Source: Nonomuraea sp. PA05 (GTDB lineage Bacteria > Actinomycetota > Actinomycetes > Streptosporangiales > Streptosporangiaceae). From it: a DNA stretch of 64,000 nucleotides. Below the pieces are notes generated by a model. That model did not search any database, was not told where the DNA came from, and worked only from the letters and a program-made list of their open reading frames with translations. Position numbers and translations under genes: made by a program. Each line of letters opens with the position of its first letter. Position 1 is the stretch's first letter. Location: the NCBI RefSeq assembly GCF_008086045.1, contig NZ_VSEY01000008.1, positions 248,001 to 312,000 of the forward strand, written 5' to 3'. Positions 52,600-62,341 of the stretch are shown piece after piece.

Positions 52600-54108
52600 T
52601 CAGTGGGCCGCGGTGAGCACCTCCTCCGGGATCTCCTTCGGCACGCCGCGCAGCCCCACCAGCGCCAGCACCGCCACCACGGCCAGCAGGCCCGCCGTGA
52701 CGAGCGAGGTCAGGTGCACGCCGTCCAGGAAGGCCGCCTGCGCCGCACGTACGAGCTGGCCGGCCTGCTCGGAGGGAAGCGCGGCGGCCACATTCAGCGC
52801 TCCGGCCAGCGACTCCCCGGCGGCCTCGCCCGGCACCCCGGCGGGCAGTTCCAGCGAGGCCCGGTACGCGCTGGTCAGCACCGTGCCCAGGATCGCGATG
52901 CCGAGCGCCCCGCCCAGCTCGAACGAGGTCTCCGACACCGCGGCGGCGGCCCCCGCACGCTGCCGCGGCGCCGTGGCGAGCACGTTGTCGTTGTTGACGG
53001 TGAACGCGAACCCGACGCCCATGCCGCCTATCACCATGACGGGCAGCAGCGTCAGGTAGTTCAACTCGGTGCCGAGAGTGGCGTAGTAGAGGAACGAGCC
53101 CGCGTTCATGGCCAGGCCCAGCGCGACCACGCCGTTCCTGCCGAGGTGGCGGATGAGCCTGGCGGCCAGCACGCCGCCCACCGCGCCGCTCAGCCCGCCG
53201 GGAAGCTGAGCCAGCCCCGCCTGCAGCGGCGACCAGCCGAGCACGAGCTGCAGGTACCAGGCGAACATCAGCATCATGGCGGACATCGCGAAGATCGCCA
53301 GCAGGTTCGTCAGGATCGAGGCGGTGAACGCCCTGCGCGCGAACAGCCGCACGTCGATGAGCGGTTCGGCCAGCCTCGTCTGCCGCCACACGAACAGCGC
53401 CAGCAGCGCGACCCCCGCCACGCCCGCCGCCACCACGTCCGCGTGCCCGACGCCCTGGTGGGCGGCCTCCTTGACCGCGTAGATGACGGTCACCACACCG
53501 GTGAACGACAGCACCACGCTCACCAGGTCGATGCGGCCCGCGTCCGGGTTGCGCGACTCGGGCAGCACCAGGAAGCCGGCGACGACCACCACCGCCATGA
53601 TCGGCACGTTGATCAGGAACACCGAACCCCACCAGAAGTGGTCGAGCAGCAGGCCGCCGACCACGGGGCCGACGGCGAAGCCCGCCGCGCTCATCCCGCT
53701 CCAGATGCCGACCGCCGCCGTCCGCTCACCCGGCTCGGTGAACACGTTGCGGATGATCGACAGGGTCGAGGGCATGATCGTCGCGCCCGCCACGCCCAGC
53801 AGCGCCCTGGCCGCGATCAGCAGCTCCGGGGTGGGCGCGTACGCCGTCACCACGGAGGCGGCGCCGAACGCGACGGCCCCGATCAGGAGCAGGCGTTTAC
53901 GGCCGATGCGGTCACCCAGGTTGCCCATGGTGACGAGCAGGCCGGCCAGCGCGAAGCCGTACATGTCGCTGATCCAGAGCAGCTCCGTCGAGGTCGCGCC
54001 GAGGTCGGCCACCAGGCGGGGGAGCGCCAGGTGGAGGACCGTGAGGTCGAGGGAGAGCAGCAGCGTGGCCAGGCAGGCGACGGCCAGGCAGGACCATTTG
54101 TTCTTCAT
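52600..54108 (-). CDS. DHA2-family MFS exporter (EmrB/QacA-like)
   Basis: 502 aa from ATG 54108; ATG 54117 is in frame. Fourteen TM helices are expected; the start LLLSLDLTVLHLALPRL and GNLGDRIGRKRLLLIG (motif A) are typical, with motif C GFAVGPVVGGLLLDH. Efflux pump for drugs or a secondary metabolite. Downstream of the SARP gene on the same strand (55 bp), so it may be its target. Confidence 0.9.
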   Translation of the reverse strand: MKNKWSCLAVACLATLLLSLDLTVLHLALPRLVADLGATSTELLWISDMYGFALAGLLVTMGNLGDRIGRKRLLLIGAVAFGAASVVTAYAPTPELLIAARALLGVAGATIMPSTLSIIRNVFTEPGERTAAVGIWSGMSAAGFAVGPVVGGLLLDHFWWGSVFLINVPIMAVVVVAGFLVLPESRNPDAGRIDLVSVVLSFTGVVTVIYAVKEAAHQGVGHADVVAAGVAGVALLALFVWRQTRLAEPLIDVRLFARRAFTASILTNLLAIFAMSAMMLMFAWYLQLVLGWSPLQAGLAQLPGGLSGAVGGVLAARLIRHLGRNGVVALGLAMNAGSFLYYATLGTELNYLTLLPVMVIGGMGVGFAFTVNNDNVLATAPRQRAGAAAAVSETSFELGGALGIAILGTVLTSAYRASLELPAGVPGEAAGESLAGALNVAAALPSEQAGQLVRAAQAAFLDGVHLTSLVTAGLLAVVAVLALVGLRGVPKEIPEEVLTAAH

Positions 54109-54163
54109 GCCGCACATCGTGATCGGCGCGGCTGACGACGGACCTACCGCTCGCTGACCGCGT

Positions 54164-57100
54164 CTACTGCCCGGTGTGTGCGCCGCAGATCCGGGCCAGG
54201 GCGGCGTCGATGCGGGCGCGGGTGTCCTCGGTGCTGTACCAGCCGTCGGGGCACACCTCGCGCGCCCGCACCAGCAGGGGACGAGCCGCCCCCGGCTCGC
54301 CGGACCGCAGCGCCACCAGCCCCAGCCCCAGCCACGACCAGGCGAGGATCTCCATCGAGCCGTTGCGGCGCGACAGCACGGCCGCCTGCTCGTAGTCCGC
54401 CCGCGCCCCCGCCACGTCGTCCAGCGCGAACCGCGCGTCGGCCCGCCGGCACAGCCCCTCGGCGATCTCCGTGGCCGCCCCCAGCTCCCGCGCCAGTTCG
54501 AGCGCCTCGTCGGCCAGCGCGTGCGCGCTGCGGTAGTCGCCCTGCAACTGGCGCAACGCACCCAGCCCGGACAGCACCAGCACCATGCCCCACCGCTCCC
54601 CGATCGCCCTGAACCCGGCCAGGGCGGCCTCGAAGTGCTCCAGCGCCTCGTCGATCCGGCCGAGGATCTGCAGGACGAACGCGTGGCCGCAGCTCGCCAG
54701 CGCCCTCTTCCAATGGGTCAGGCCGCTGACCTTGTCCATGTAGAACTGCTGCATCGCGCCGAAGTCCGCGGGCGGCCCGGTGAACATCGACAGCAACATC
54801 ATCATGAACTCCACCCGCACCGGCAGGTAGTCGATCGGCAGCAGCCGCCGCACCTCCTCCAGCCGGGTGCGCAGCAGCTCGTCCCGCCCGCCGGCCCAGG
54901 CCATGACGAGCACGCACATGCCGTACTCCTCCTCCAGGCCGGGGACGCGGGTCTCGCCCAGCGCGGCCAGCAGCGCGGCGGCCAGGCTCGCGCTGGCGGT
55001 GCGGTGGCCGCGCATCCACCAGTAGCAGGCGCTCTGCGCCAGCAGCCGCAGGCCCAGCTCGAACTGCCCGGACGCGGTCGCCCAGCGCACGGCCGCGTCC
55101 AGGTCGCCGCTCTCCTCATCCAGCCTGGCCAGCCACTCCAGCTGCGCGCCCGTACGCAGCAGCGGGTCCGCCGTCATGATCAGGTCGAGGTAGCAGCGGG
55201 CGTGCGCGTCGCGGACCGCGTGCTCCTCGCCCGACTCCGCCAGCCGCCCCGCGCAGAACGCCCTGATCGTCTCCAGCATCCTGAACCGGCCGTCCACGAA
55301 CTCCACCAGCGACTTCTCCGCCAGCGAGAAGAGCACCTCCTCCGGCAGCCCGCACACCCGCTCGGCCACCTCCGGCCGCGCTCCCGTCACGAAGGCGCTC
55401 AGCCGCCTGGCCATCACCTGCTCGTTCTCGTCCAGCAGGTCCCAGCTCCACGCCACGACCGCGTGCAGCGTCTGGTGGCGGGGCAGCGCCGTACGGCTGC
55501 CGCGGGCCAGCAACCTGAACCGGTCGTCCAGCCGGGCCGCGACGTCGGCGACCGACAGCGTGCGCAGCCGTGCCGCCGCCAGCTCGATCGCCAGCGGCAG
55601 CCCGTCGAGAGCCCGGCAGATGTGCACGACGTGCGCGGCGTTGTCCCCGTCCACCACGAAACCGGGGCGCACGGCGGCGGCGCGGTCGGCGAACAGCCGC
55701 ACAGCCGGATAGCCGAGCGGCTCGTCCGTCTCGACGGGCGGCAGCCGCAGCGGCGCCACCGGCAGGATCGACTCGCCCGTGATGCCCAGCGCCTCCCGGC
55801 TCGTCACCAGCACGCGCAGGTCGGGGCAGTTCGCCAGCAGGTGGTCGGCCAGCTCGGCGGTGGCGGCGACCAGGTGCTCGCAGTTGTCCAGGACCAGCAG
55901 CAGCTCGCGGTCGGCCAGCGCGGTGACGAGCCTGGCCCAGGGGTCCAGGGCGGGGCGCTCGTGCAGCTTCAGCGCGGCGTCGCGGATGCCGAGCGCGGCC
56001 AGCACCGCCTGCGGCACGCCGTCGGCGTCGGAGACGGGGGCCAGCGGGACGAAGCAGACGTCGCCCGGCTCCCGTTCGGCCGCCTCGGTCGCCAGCCGCG
56101 TCTTGCCCGCGCCGCCCGGGCCGATCAGGGTGACGAGCCTGCAGTCCTGGAGCCTCGCGCCGAGCTGCGCCAGCTCGTCGGTGCGGCCCACGAAGCTGGT
56201 GAGCTGCGCCCGCAGCCCCTGCCTGGACCGCTGCCAGGCCTGACCTCGCGTCCCGGGCACCCCAGGACGCTCGCGCCCTGCGACGGCCGCGTGTGACGCA
56301 CCTGGTGTGGCGGACTGCCACGAGCCCGGCGGGGCGGCGTGCGAGGCGGCCTGCCACGCGTCGGGCGGAGCGACGTGCGACACGCCTGGCGGAGCGGCGT
56401 GTGGCGCGCTTGGTGGGACGGCGTGCGTGGCGGCGGGCACGGCCGGGTAGGCCGGGCTCACGGGCGGGGCGAGGCCCGCGACGGGGCCGAGGGCGGGGTC
56501 GGCTCTGAGGACGGCGAGGTGGGCGGCGGCCAGCTCGGCGCCAGGCTCGACACCCAGCTCCTCGTCCAGCAGCTTCCTGGTCTCCTCGTAAACGCTGAGC
56601 GCCTCGGCCTGCCGCCCGCTGCCGTACAGAGCCCGCATGAGCTGCGCCCGCAGCCGCTCGCGCAACGGATACCCGGCCGCGAGCTGGCTCAGCTCGGCCA
56701 CCAGCTCGCGATGCCGCCCGAGGTCGAGGTCGGCCTGCACCCGGTCCTCGGTGGCGGCCAGCCGCAGCTCCTCCAGACCGGCGGCGGCGGCCTCGGCGTG
56801 CGGGGCGTCGGCGAGCGGCGCGCCCCGCCACAGCTCCAGCGCCTCCCGCAGCAGCGCCGCCGCCCGCCGCGGGTCACCGGCGGCCAGCGCCTCCCGGCCC
56901 TCCGCGGTCAGCAGCTCGAACCTGCGCGCGTCCACGTCACGGGGATCGGCCACCAGCCGGTATCCGGCCGGGTGGAACTCCACCAGCTCCCTGCCCAGCG
57001 CCCGCCGCAGCCGGGACACCTGCGACTGCAGCGCGTTGGCCACGCCTTCCGGGGGGCGGGCGCCGTACATGCCGTCCACGAGCTGCTCCGCGCCGACGAC

Positions 57101-57217
57101 GCGGCCGGCGTGCAGGGCGAGCAGCGTCAGCAGGGCACGTACGCGGGGGCCGCCGAGCGTGACCGGCCGGCCGTCCTCGTCCAGCACGTTCGTGGGCCCG
57201 AGGATCTGGAAGCGCAT
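54164..57217 (-). CDS. AfsR/SARP-family regulator (HTH-BTAD-NB-ARC-TPR)
   Basis: 1017 aa from ATG 57217. An N-terminal winged helix (MRFQILGPTNVLDEDGRPVTL), BTAD to about residue 250, a Pro/Ala/His-rich linker with repeated SHAAPPG-type units, the NTPase (Walker A GPGGAGKT, LLVLDNCEH) and a C-terminal TPR array. Such proteins switch on antibiotic or other cluster genes. 7 bp upstream is the PEP-mutase-like gene, and the MFS exporter lies downstream, so it may serve the whole left-going run. Confidence 0.9.
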   Translation of the reverse strand: MRFQILGPTNVLDEDGRPVTLGGPRVRALLTLLALHAGRVVGAEQLVDGMYGARPPEGVANALQSQVSRLRRALGRELVEFHPAGYRLVADPRDVDARRFELLTAEGREALAAGDPRRAAALLREALELWRGAPLADAPHAEAAAAGLEELRLAATEDRVQADLDLGRHRELVAELSQLAAGYPLRERLRAQLMRALYGSGRQAEALSVYEETRKLLDEELGVEPGAELAAAHLAVLRADPALGPVAGLAPPVSPAYPAVPAATHAVPPSAPHAAPPGVSHVAPPDAWQAASHAAPPGSWQSATPGASHAAVAGRERPGVPGTRGQAWQRSRQGLRAQLTSFVGRTDELAQLGARLQDCRLVTLIGPGGAGKTRLATEAAEREPGDVCFVPLAPVSDADGVPQAVLAALGIRDAALKLHERPALDPWARLVTALADRELLLVLDNCEHLVAATAELADHLLANCPDLRVLVTSREALGITGESILPVAPLRLPPVETDEPLGYPAVRLFADRAAAVRPGFVVDGDNAAHVVHICRALDGLPLAIELAAARLRTLSVADVAARLDDRFRLLARGSRTALPRHQTLHAVVAWSWDLLDENEQVMARRLSAFVTGARPEVAERVCGLPEEVLFSLAEKSLVEFVDGRFRMLETIRAFCAGRLAESGEEHAVRDAHARCYLDLIMTADPLLRTGAQLEWLARLDEESGDLDAAVRWATASGQFELGLRLLAQSACYWWMRGHRTASASLAAALLAALGETRVPGLEEEYGMCVLVMAWAGGRDELLRTRLEEVRRLLPIDYLPVRVEFMMMLLSMFTGPPADFGAMQQFYMDKVSGLTHWKRALASCGHAFVLQILGRIDEALEHFEAALAGFRAIGERWGMVLVLSGLGALRQLQGDYRSAHALADEALELARELGAATEIAEGLCRRADARFALDDVAGARADYEQAAVLSRRNGSMEILAWSWLGLGLVALRSGEPGAARPLLVRAREVCPDGWYSTEDTRARIDAALARICGAHTGQ

Positions 57218-57224
57218 GCTTCGA

Positions 57225-57968
57225 TTATCGCGGCAAGCCGGCGACGATCTCGGCATACGACGGGATCGCGGGGGCCTGCTCGCCGCGGGCGGCGAGCGCC
57301 GTCGCCAGCGCCGCGCCCAGCGCGGCCCGGTAGAGCAGCGATCCGGTGCTCACCCTGGCGACCCCGGCCTCGCCCAGCAGCGCCAGGCTCGGGCCGTTCG
57401 GCTGGTGGAGCACGTTGAGCGGCAGCGGGGTGCTCGCCGCGACCTTCGCGATCTCGTCGAGGTCGGTCAGCCCCGGGACGAAGACGCCGTCGGCGTGCCC
57501 GTAGGCCGCCACCCGCTCGTAGGTGCCCTCGCCGTCGCCCAGCCAGTACGTGTCGGTGCGGGCGTTGACGAACACCCCGTGTCCCTTGGCGGCCTCGATG
57601 ATCCGCTGGTGCAGCTCGATGGGCCGGAGTGTGCCGTCGGGCCGGCCGTCCTCCAGGTTGACGCCGGCCACGCCCAGTGCGGCCAGGCTCGCCACCAGGT
57701 CGCCCACCTCGGCGGGGTCGTCGCTGAAGCCGCCCTCGATGTCCACCGTGACCAGGACGCCCAGGCCGCTGATCGCCTCGGCCAGCTCGATCGTCTCGGC
57801 CCTGGTGGCGCCGGCCGCGTCCGGTTTGCCGTGTACGGCGGCCACGCCGAGGCTGGTCGTGCCGATCGCGGGGAAGCCGTGCGCGGCCAGGTAGGCGGCG
57901 GAGCCGTAGTCCCAGGCGTTGGGCAGCAGCAGCGGGTCGCCGGGGCGGTGCAGGTCGTGGAAGTTCAC
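57225..57968 (-). CDS. Isocitrate lyase/PEP mutase-superfamily enzyme
   Basis: 247 aa from GTG 57968, overlapping the P450-like stop by GTGA. Barrel features: PNAWDYGSAAYLAAHGFPAIGTTS, VTVDIEGGFSD with the conserved acidic pair, GVNLEDGRPDG, FVNARTDTYW. It lacks the KKCGH motif of isocitrate lyase and the EDKxxxxxNS motif of PEP mutase, so it is one of the other lyase/hydrolase branches, reaction unknown. Confidence 0.85.
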   Translation of the reverse strand: MNFHDLHRPGDPLLLPNAWDYGSAAYLAAHGFPAIGTTSLGVAAVHGKPDAAGATRAETIELAEAISGLGVLVTVDIEGGFSDDPAEVGDLVASLAALGVAGVNLEDGRPDGTLRPIELHQRIIEAAKGHGVFVNARTDTYWLGDGEGTYERVAAYGHADGVFVPGLTDLDEIAKVAASTPLPLNVLHQPNGPSLALLGEAGVARVSTGSLLYRAALGAALATALAARGEQAPAIPSYAEIVAGLPR

Positions 57969-58690
57969 TTGAGAATCCCTTCCAGGACGCCCGCGGCCAG
58001 CGCGAGCGCGTGTTCGGGGGCGGGGCAGGGGCGCACGCCGTGGCCGAAGGTGAGGTGGGGGACGTGGCCGAGCGCGGGGTCGATCGCGTCGGGGTCGCGG
58101 TTGACGGCCACCAGGTCGATGGTCACCTCGTCGCCGGTGCGGGTGTCGAGCCGGCGGCTGGCCTTGAGAGGCGGGTCCTGCCTCAGCGTCTCGCACAGCA
58201 GCATGTCGATGTCCTGGTCTTTCGCGGCGTGCTTGAGTGCGGTCTCGATGAGGCCTTCGGTGGCGGCGTGCGCCTGGAGCAGCAGGGTGATCACGGGTAC
58301 TCCGGCCAGCTTCAGCAGCTCGGCCACGGCGGCGTCGGCCTGCGGGCTCTCCTCGCCCGACAGGTAACCGGCCGCTGCGGCGGGCACGGCCCGGGTGTCG
58401 GCGACCCCGAGCGCGGCCCCCAGCACGGCCACCGGCACGCCACGCCAGTCGCCGCCCCGCTGCCTGGTCAGCGCCTCGGCGGCGGACCGCAGCGCGGCGG
58501 GGTTCAGCCCGCTCAGCAGCGCGACCAGCTCGCGGCGCCGCTCGGCGTGCGCGGGGCCGGTGCTGAACCGGGAGACGTGGGCGCGCAGCCAGGCCAGCGT
58601 CCCTTCCGCGCCGTCCTGGCGTACGGGTGGCGGCACGTACCTGGTGTCGGAGAGCACCGCCTGGGCTTCGGCATGTCGGGTGATGAGCAT
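57965..58690 (-). CDS. Compact cytochrome-P450-like protein
   Basis: 241 aa. P450 landmarks occur in order: HAERRR near residues 48-53 (C-helix-type), ExxR as ETLR at 167-170, and the heme-ligand loop FGHGVRPC with Cys222 (P and A follow where G is usual). The length is about 60% of a normal P450 and the I-helix GGxxT motif is not found (AHAATEG in its place). Either a naturally shortened P450 or a non-catalytic derivative. Translationally coupled to the PEP-mutase-like gene. Confidence 0.75.
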   Translation of the reverse strand: MLITRHAEAQAVLSDTRYVPPPVRQDGAEGTLAWLRAHVSRFSTGPAHAERRRELVALLSGLNPAALRSAAEALTRQRGGDWRGVPVAVLGAALGVADTRAVPAAAAGYLSGEESPQADAAVAELLKLAGVPVITLLLQAHAATEGLIETALKHAAKDQDIDMLLCETLRQDPPLKASRRLDTRTGDEVTIDLVAVNRDPDAIDPALGHVPHLTFGHGVRPCPAPEHALALAAGVLEGILK

Positions 58691-58735
58691 GGGTTCACGC
58701 TAGGGCGAGGTTCTTTCGGCGGCCGTCGAAGTGTG

Positions 58736-59413
58736 TCAGGCGGCCAGCCGTTCCTGGGGGTCGCGGGCGGGCGCGGGCTCCTCGGCGGGAACGGGCTCGC
58801 TGCGGACCGCGGCCCGGACGGGCAGGGCGGTCAGCGCCATGGCGATGAGCAGCGCCATCTCGGCCAGCACGACGCCGCGCTCCAGCATCCCGTAGTAGCC
58901 GCCGCCGTTGATCAGCGTCGAGGTGAAGGAGGCGGGGTGGGCCGCCAGGTAGATCGCGAGGGTCGCCCCGGCGGCGACGCTGAGGGCGCGCACCGCGTTC
59001 CAGCCGGGCGTGGCCCTGCGGCCTCTGGCCAGGATCCAGCCGGCGACCGGCAGCGAGGTGAACACGACGGCCGCCGACCAGCGGTGGATCTCGCCGGACA
59101 CCGTCCCGATCTGCGAGGTGCCGGGGTCGGTGGGGAAGATCGCGCTCATCATCAGGCCCGCGGCCCCGGCCACCAGCAGCACGCGGGTGGGCGCGGTGCG
59201 GGCCGGGTCGGTGGTGGCCAGCCCGTACGCCAGGCACAGGCAGGCCGCCGCCAGCGCGAGCATCCCGATCAGGACGGGCACCAGCCCGCCGGACACCAGC
59301 GCGTAGTCACTGAGCAGCACCTGGGTGGGCAGCGCCACGTCCGCGTACGCGAGCGCGGCGGCGGACACCAGCGTGCCGAGCACCGTGCCCCAGATGCCCT
59401 GCCTGGGGGTCAT
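58736..59413 (-). CDS. DUF998-like membrane protein
   Basis: 225 aa with about six TM helices and a polar C-tail (EPVPAEEPAPARDPQERLAA). Resembles the DUF998 family (LMMSAIFPTDPG, GEIHRWSA). Overlaps the glycosyltransferase stop by ATGA. Function unknown. Confidence 0.75.
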   Translation of the reverse strand: MTPRQGIWGTVLGTLVSAAALAYADVALPTQVLLSDYALVSGGLVPVLIGMLALAAACLCLAYGLATTDPARTAPTRVLLVAGAAGLMMSAIFPTDPGTSQIGTVSGEIHRWSAAVVFTSLPVAGWILARGRRATPGWNAVRALSVAAGATLAIYLAAHPASFTSTLINGGGYYGMLERGVVLAEMALLIAMALTALPVRAAVRSEPVPAEEPAPARDPQERLAA

Positions 59414-60624
59414 CGCATCACCTCGTCATAGATTCGCTCGAACCGGGCGAGAGACGCCTGGTCGTCATGGGTGAGTGCCAGCTCCCTGCTGGCCTTGCCG
59501 AGGCGGGCGCGCAGCCCGTCGTCGGCGAGGACGGCGGTGAGGTGCCGGGCCAGCGCGACCACGTCGCCCGGCTGGTAGAGGTAGCCGTTGTCGTCCACGA
59601 GGTGCGGCAGCGCCATCGCGTCGGCGGCGACCACGGGCAGCCCCGAGGCCATGGCCTCCAGCGTGGCGATGCTCTGGAGCTCGGCGACGCCGGGCATGGC
59701 GAACACGTCGGCGGCGGAGAAGGCCTGCGGCATGTTCTCGTCGGCGACGAAGCCGAGGAAGAACACCCGCTCGCTCACGCCGATGCGCCTGGCCAGCCGC
59801 TCCAGCTCCTCGCGCTGGTTGCCCTTGCCGACGAAGGCGACCTGGGCGTCGGTCTCGTTGAGCACCAGCGGCAGCGCGCGGATCACCTCGTCGAGGCGCT
59901 TCTCCTCGTCGAGGCGGCCGACGAACAGAATGGTGGGCCGGTCGGGCAGGTCGAACATCTTGCGCGCCCACGCCTTGGGCTCGGCGTGCGGGTGGAACCT
60001 GGTCAGGTCGATGCCGCAGGAGACGGGCTCGACGCCGCGCCCGAAGCCCTGGTCGGACAGCAGCTTGGCGGCCAGCGGGGTGGGCGTGGTGATGTGGTCG
60101 GCCCGGCCGAAGACGCGGCTGAAGTCGCGCCAGGCCAGCCGGCCCGCCTTCTCGCGCAGCCGCGCGGGGATGTGGGCGAACTGGAAGAGGTTGTCGGGCA
60201 TGAAGTGGTTGGTGGCCACGATCGGCACGCCGGCCCGGCGGGCGGCGGCCATGGCGGCCCTGCCGACCACGAAGTGCCCCTGGGTGTGCAGGACGTCGGG
60301 CTTGATGATGGAGACGAGCCGGTCGAGCCTGGTCGGCACGGTGACGCGCATGGTCGGGTGGACCAGCAGCGGCGCGGAGCGCAGCCGGTGCACGATCACG
60401 CCGTCGCACACGTCGGCGCTGGCCGGGCCCTGGTCGGACTGGCAGATGACGTGCACCTGGTTGCCGCGCGCGGCCAGGCCGGTGGCCAGGCGGTGGGTGA
60501 AGTAGGCGGCGCCGTTCACGTCGGGCGGGTAGGTGTCGGACGAGATCAGGATCCGGCGCGGGCGCTCGGGGGCGGGGGACAGCGTGCCGGTCAGGTCGGG
60601 GACGCTGTGCAGGGGCATGGCCAT
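59410..60624 (-). CDS. GT4-family glycosyltransferase (PimB-like)
   Basis: 404 aa. N-terminal RRILISSDTYPPDVNGAAYFTHRLATGLAARG, sugar-nucleotide half with FVGRLDEEKRLDEVIRAL and the E-x7-E motif (ELQSIATLEAMASGLPVVA). Closest in style to actinobacterial GT4 mannosyltransferases (PimB-like), which use GDP-mannose on inositol lipids; the acceptor is unproved. First of the left-going run. Confidence 0.88.
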   Translation of the reverse strand: MAMPLHSVPDLTGTLSPAPERPRRILISSDTYPPDVNGAAYFTHRLATGLAARGNQVHVICQSDQGPASADVCDGVIVHRLRSAPLLVHPTMRVTVPTRLDRLVSIIKPDVLHTQGHFVVGRAAMAAARRAGVPIVATNHFMPDNLFQFAHIPARLREKAGRLAWRDFSRVFGRADHITTPTPLAAKLLSDQGFGRGVEPVSCGIDLTRFHPHAEPKAWARKMFDLPDRPTILFVGRLDEEKRLDEVIRALPLVLNETDAQVAFVGKGNQREELERLARRIGVSERVFFLGFVADENMPQAFSAADVFAMPGVAELQSIATLEAMASGLPVVAADAMALPHLVDDNGYLYQPGDVVALARHLTAVLADDGLRARLGKASRELALTHDDQASLARFERIYDEVMR

Positions 60625-60679
60625 CTGGATGAACTCCGGTTTCAGTGGTGGCTTGGGGAGAGCCGTGGACGGGGGAACC

Positions 60680-61492
60680 TCATGCGGGCTCGCGATGGGC
60701 CTCCAGCGGGCTGGTCCGCGCCAGGGCGACGGTGCCCGCGGCGGTCAGCAGGGCCGCCAGGACCGGCAGGATCCCGGTCGGCAGCGGCTCGCCGAGCAGC
60801 AGCGCGCCGAACGCCACCGCGGTCAGCGGGTCGGCGACCTGCAGCGAGGCGAAGGAGACGCCGAAGTGCCCGACGGCGTAGGCCCGCTGGAGCATCATCA
60901 GCGCCAGCAGCGCGGGGATCGGCAGCGCCAGCAGGTACCACCAGTTCCACGCGCCGTCCACCAGCACCCGCACGAGGGTGGCGGTGGCGCCGTACAGCAC
61001 TCCCGAGCTGGTCGCGAGCAGCGCCGCCCGGCCCGCGGCCGAGGCCGCCCTGGAGCCGGCCCACAGCAGCACGGCCGCGATCCCGGCCACGCCCAGCAGC
61101 GTCAGCACGCCGTCCGGGCCGAGGTAGGTGGGACCGTCGGACTCGGGGACCAGCAGCACCAGGCCGATCAGCCCCGCCGCCACCACCCCGGCCGCCGTCA
61201 GCTCCTTGCTCGACGGCCTGCGGCCGTGCAGCGTGGCGGCGATGGGCAGCGCGAACAGCAGGCTGGCCACGCCCATCGGCTGCACGATCGTCAGCGGCCC
61301 GAGCCCGAGTGCGACGATGTGCAGGCCGCCACCCGCCAGGATGGCCACGCCGCCCAGCAGCCAGCGGGGCCTCCTGAGCAGGGCGAGCAGCCCAGGCTTC
61401 GCGGAGCCGACCGCCTCGAACTGCTGCAGCGCGGCCCCGAGCGCGAAGAACAGCGAACCGACCAGGGCGATCACCGCGGCCAGCACAGTCAT
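60680..61492 (-). CDS. EamA/DMT-family transporter
   Basis: 270 aa from ATG 61492, with AAAGGAG about 6 nt upstream. Roughly nine TM helices in two EamA repeats (ALGLGPLTIVQPMGVASLLFALP; VADPLTAVAFGALLLGEPL). Exports amino acids or small metabolites. Followed by the GT4 gene after 55 bp. Confidence 0.82.
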   Translation of the reverse strand: MTVLAAVIALVGSLFFALGAALQQFEAVGSAKPGLLALLRRPRWLLGGVAILAGGGLHIVALGLGPLTIVQPMGVASLLFALPIAATLHGRRPSSKELTAAGVVAAGLIGLVLLVPESDGPTYLGPDGVLTLLGVAGIAAVLLWAGSRAASAAGRAALLATSSGVLYGATATLVRVLVDGAWNWWYLLALPIPALLALMMLQRAYAVGHFGVSFASLQVADPLTAVAFGALLLGEPLPTGILPVLAALLTAAGTVALARTSPLEAHREPA

Positions 61493-61528
61493 GCGCACTC
61501 CTTTCACACGGATGGTTGCCAGGCAGGG

Positions 61529-62146
61529 TCAAACGGACGTGTCCGCTGGAAGACGTTCCGGGGAAGCCTTGATGGCGCGACGCTTCCTGACCCAGCGCAC
61601 GATCTCCACCACGGCGGTGACGGACAGCGCGATGCCCAGGCCGAGCAGCAGTCCCTTGATCGGGTCGTTCTCGAACGCCATCCCGCCGAAGAAGCCGATC
61701 AGCCCGGAGTAAACGGCCCACGAGCTGGTGGCGATCGCGTCGAAGAAGGTGAACGAGCGCAGCGGATGCCGTACCGCGCCCATGGTCAGCGTGGTCGCGG
61801 TGCGCCCGCCGGGGATGTACCTGGCCACGACCAGGACGAGCCCGCCTCGCTCCGCCAGCGCGCCGCGTGCCCAGACGAACGCCTTCTTGTCGCGCAGCCT
61901 GCGTGCCGACTTGCTGCCGATCAGGTAGGAGATGTGGTCACCGGCGAACGCGCCGAGCGCGGCCACCACGATGACCAGCGCCAGGTTCGTCTCGCCGGTG
62001 GCGGCGAACACCCCCGCGGTGATCACGGACGTCTCGGCGGGCACGATGGGGAAGAACCCGTCGAGCAGCGCCAGGGCGAACAGCGCGACATACAACCACG
62101 GCGACGACATCACCTGTTCGACGAGGTCGAGTATGGCGTGCGACAT
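61529..62146 (-). CDS. DedA family membrane protein
   Basis: 205 aa. SNARE-associated (DedA) fold: ALLDGFFPIVPAETSVITAGVFAA, GDHISYLIGS, ARYIPGGRTATTLTMG. DedA proteins act in lipid-carrier and envelope stress resistance. Starts the left-going unit with the EamA transporter; it faces a sensor kinase across 390 bp that contains two hairpin repeats. Confidence 0.88.
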   Translation of the reverse strand: MSHAILDLVEQVMSSPWLYVALFALALLDGFFPIVPAETSVITAGVFAATGETNLALVIVVAALGAFAGDHISYLIGSKSARRLRDKKAFVWARGALAERGGLVLVVARYIPGGRTATTLTMGAVRHPLRSFTFFDAIATSSWAVYSGLIGFFGGMAFENDPIKGLLLGLGIALSVTAVVEIVRWVRKRRAIKASPERLPADTSV

Positions 62147-62321
62147 GAGCGTGTACTCCGATCGTTAGGGCACCCCCACAGCCTGCTGGCGTGGGACGTC
62201 CGGGGACATCGGGGATGCCCCCGGTCGAACGCGGCCCTTTCCCCGATACGGATCAGGGCCGATACCCCTTGAAGGTAGAAACCCCGCAGGTCACGGCACA
62301 TCGGACGATCGGCACGCACTA

Positions 62322-62341
62322 CCCCCTACTTTCGTCGGGGG
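62322..62341. promoter_or_regulatory. ACTTTCGT site 1
   Basis: CCCCCTACTTTCGTCGGGGG: a near-palindrome around TTTC that shares the core with site 2. Candidate response-regulator operator on the DedA side. Confidence 0.5.
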
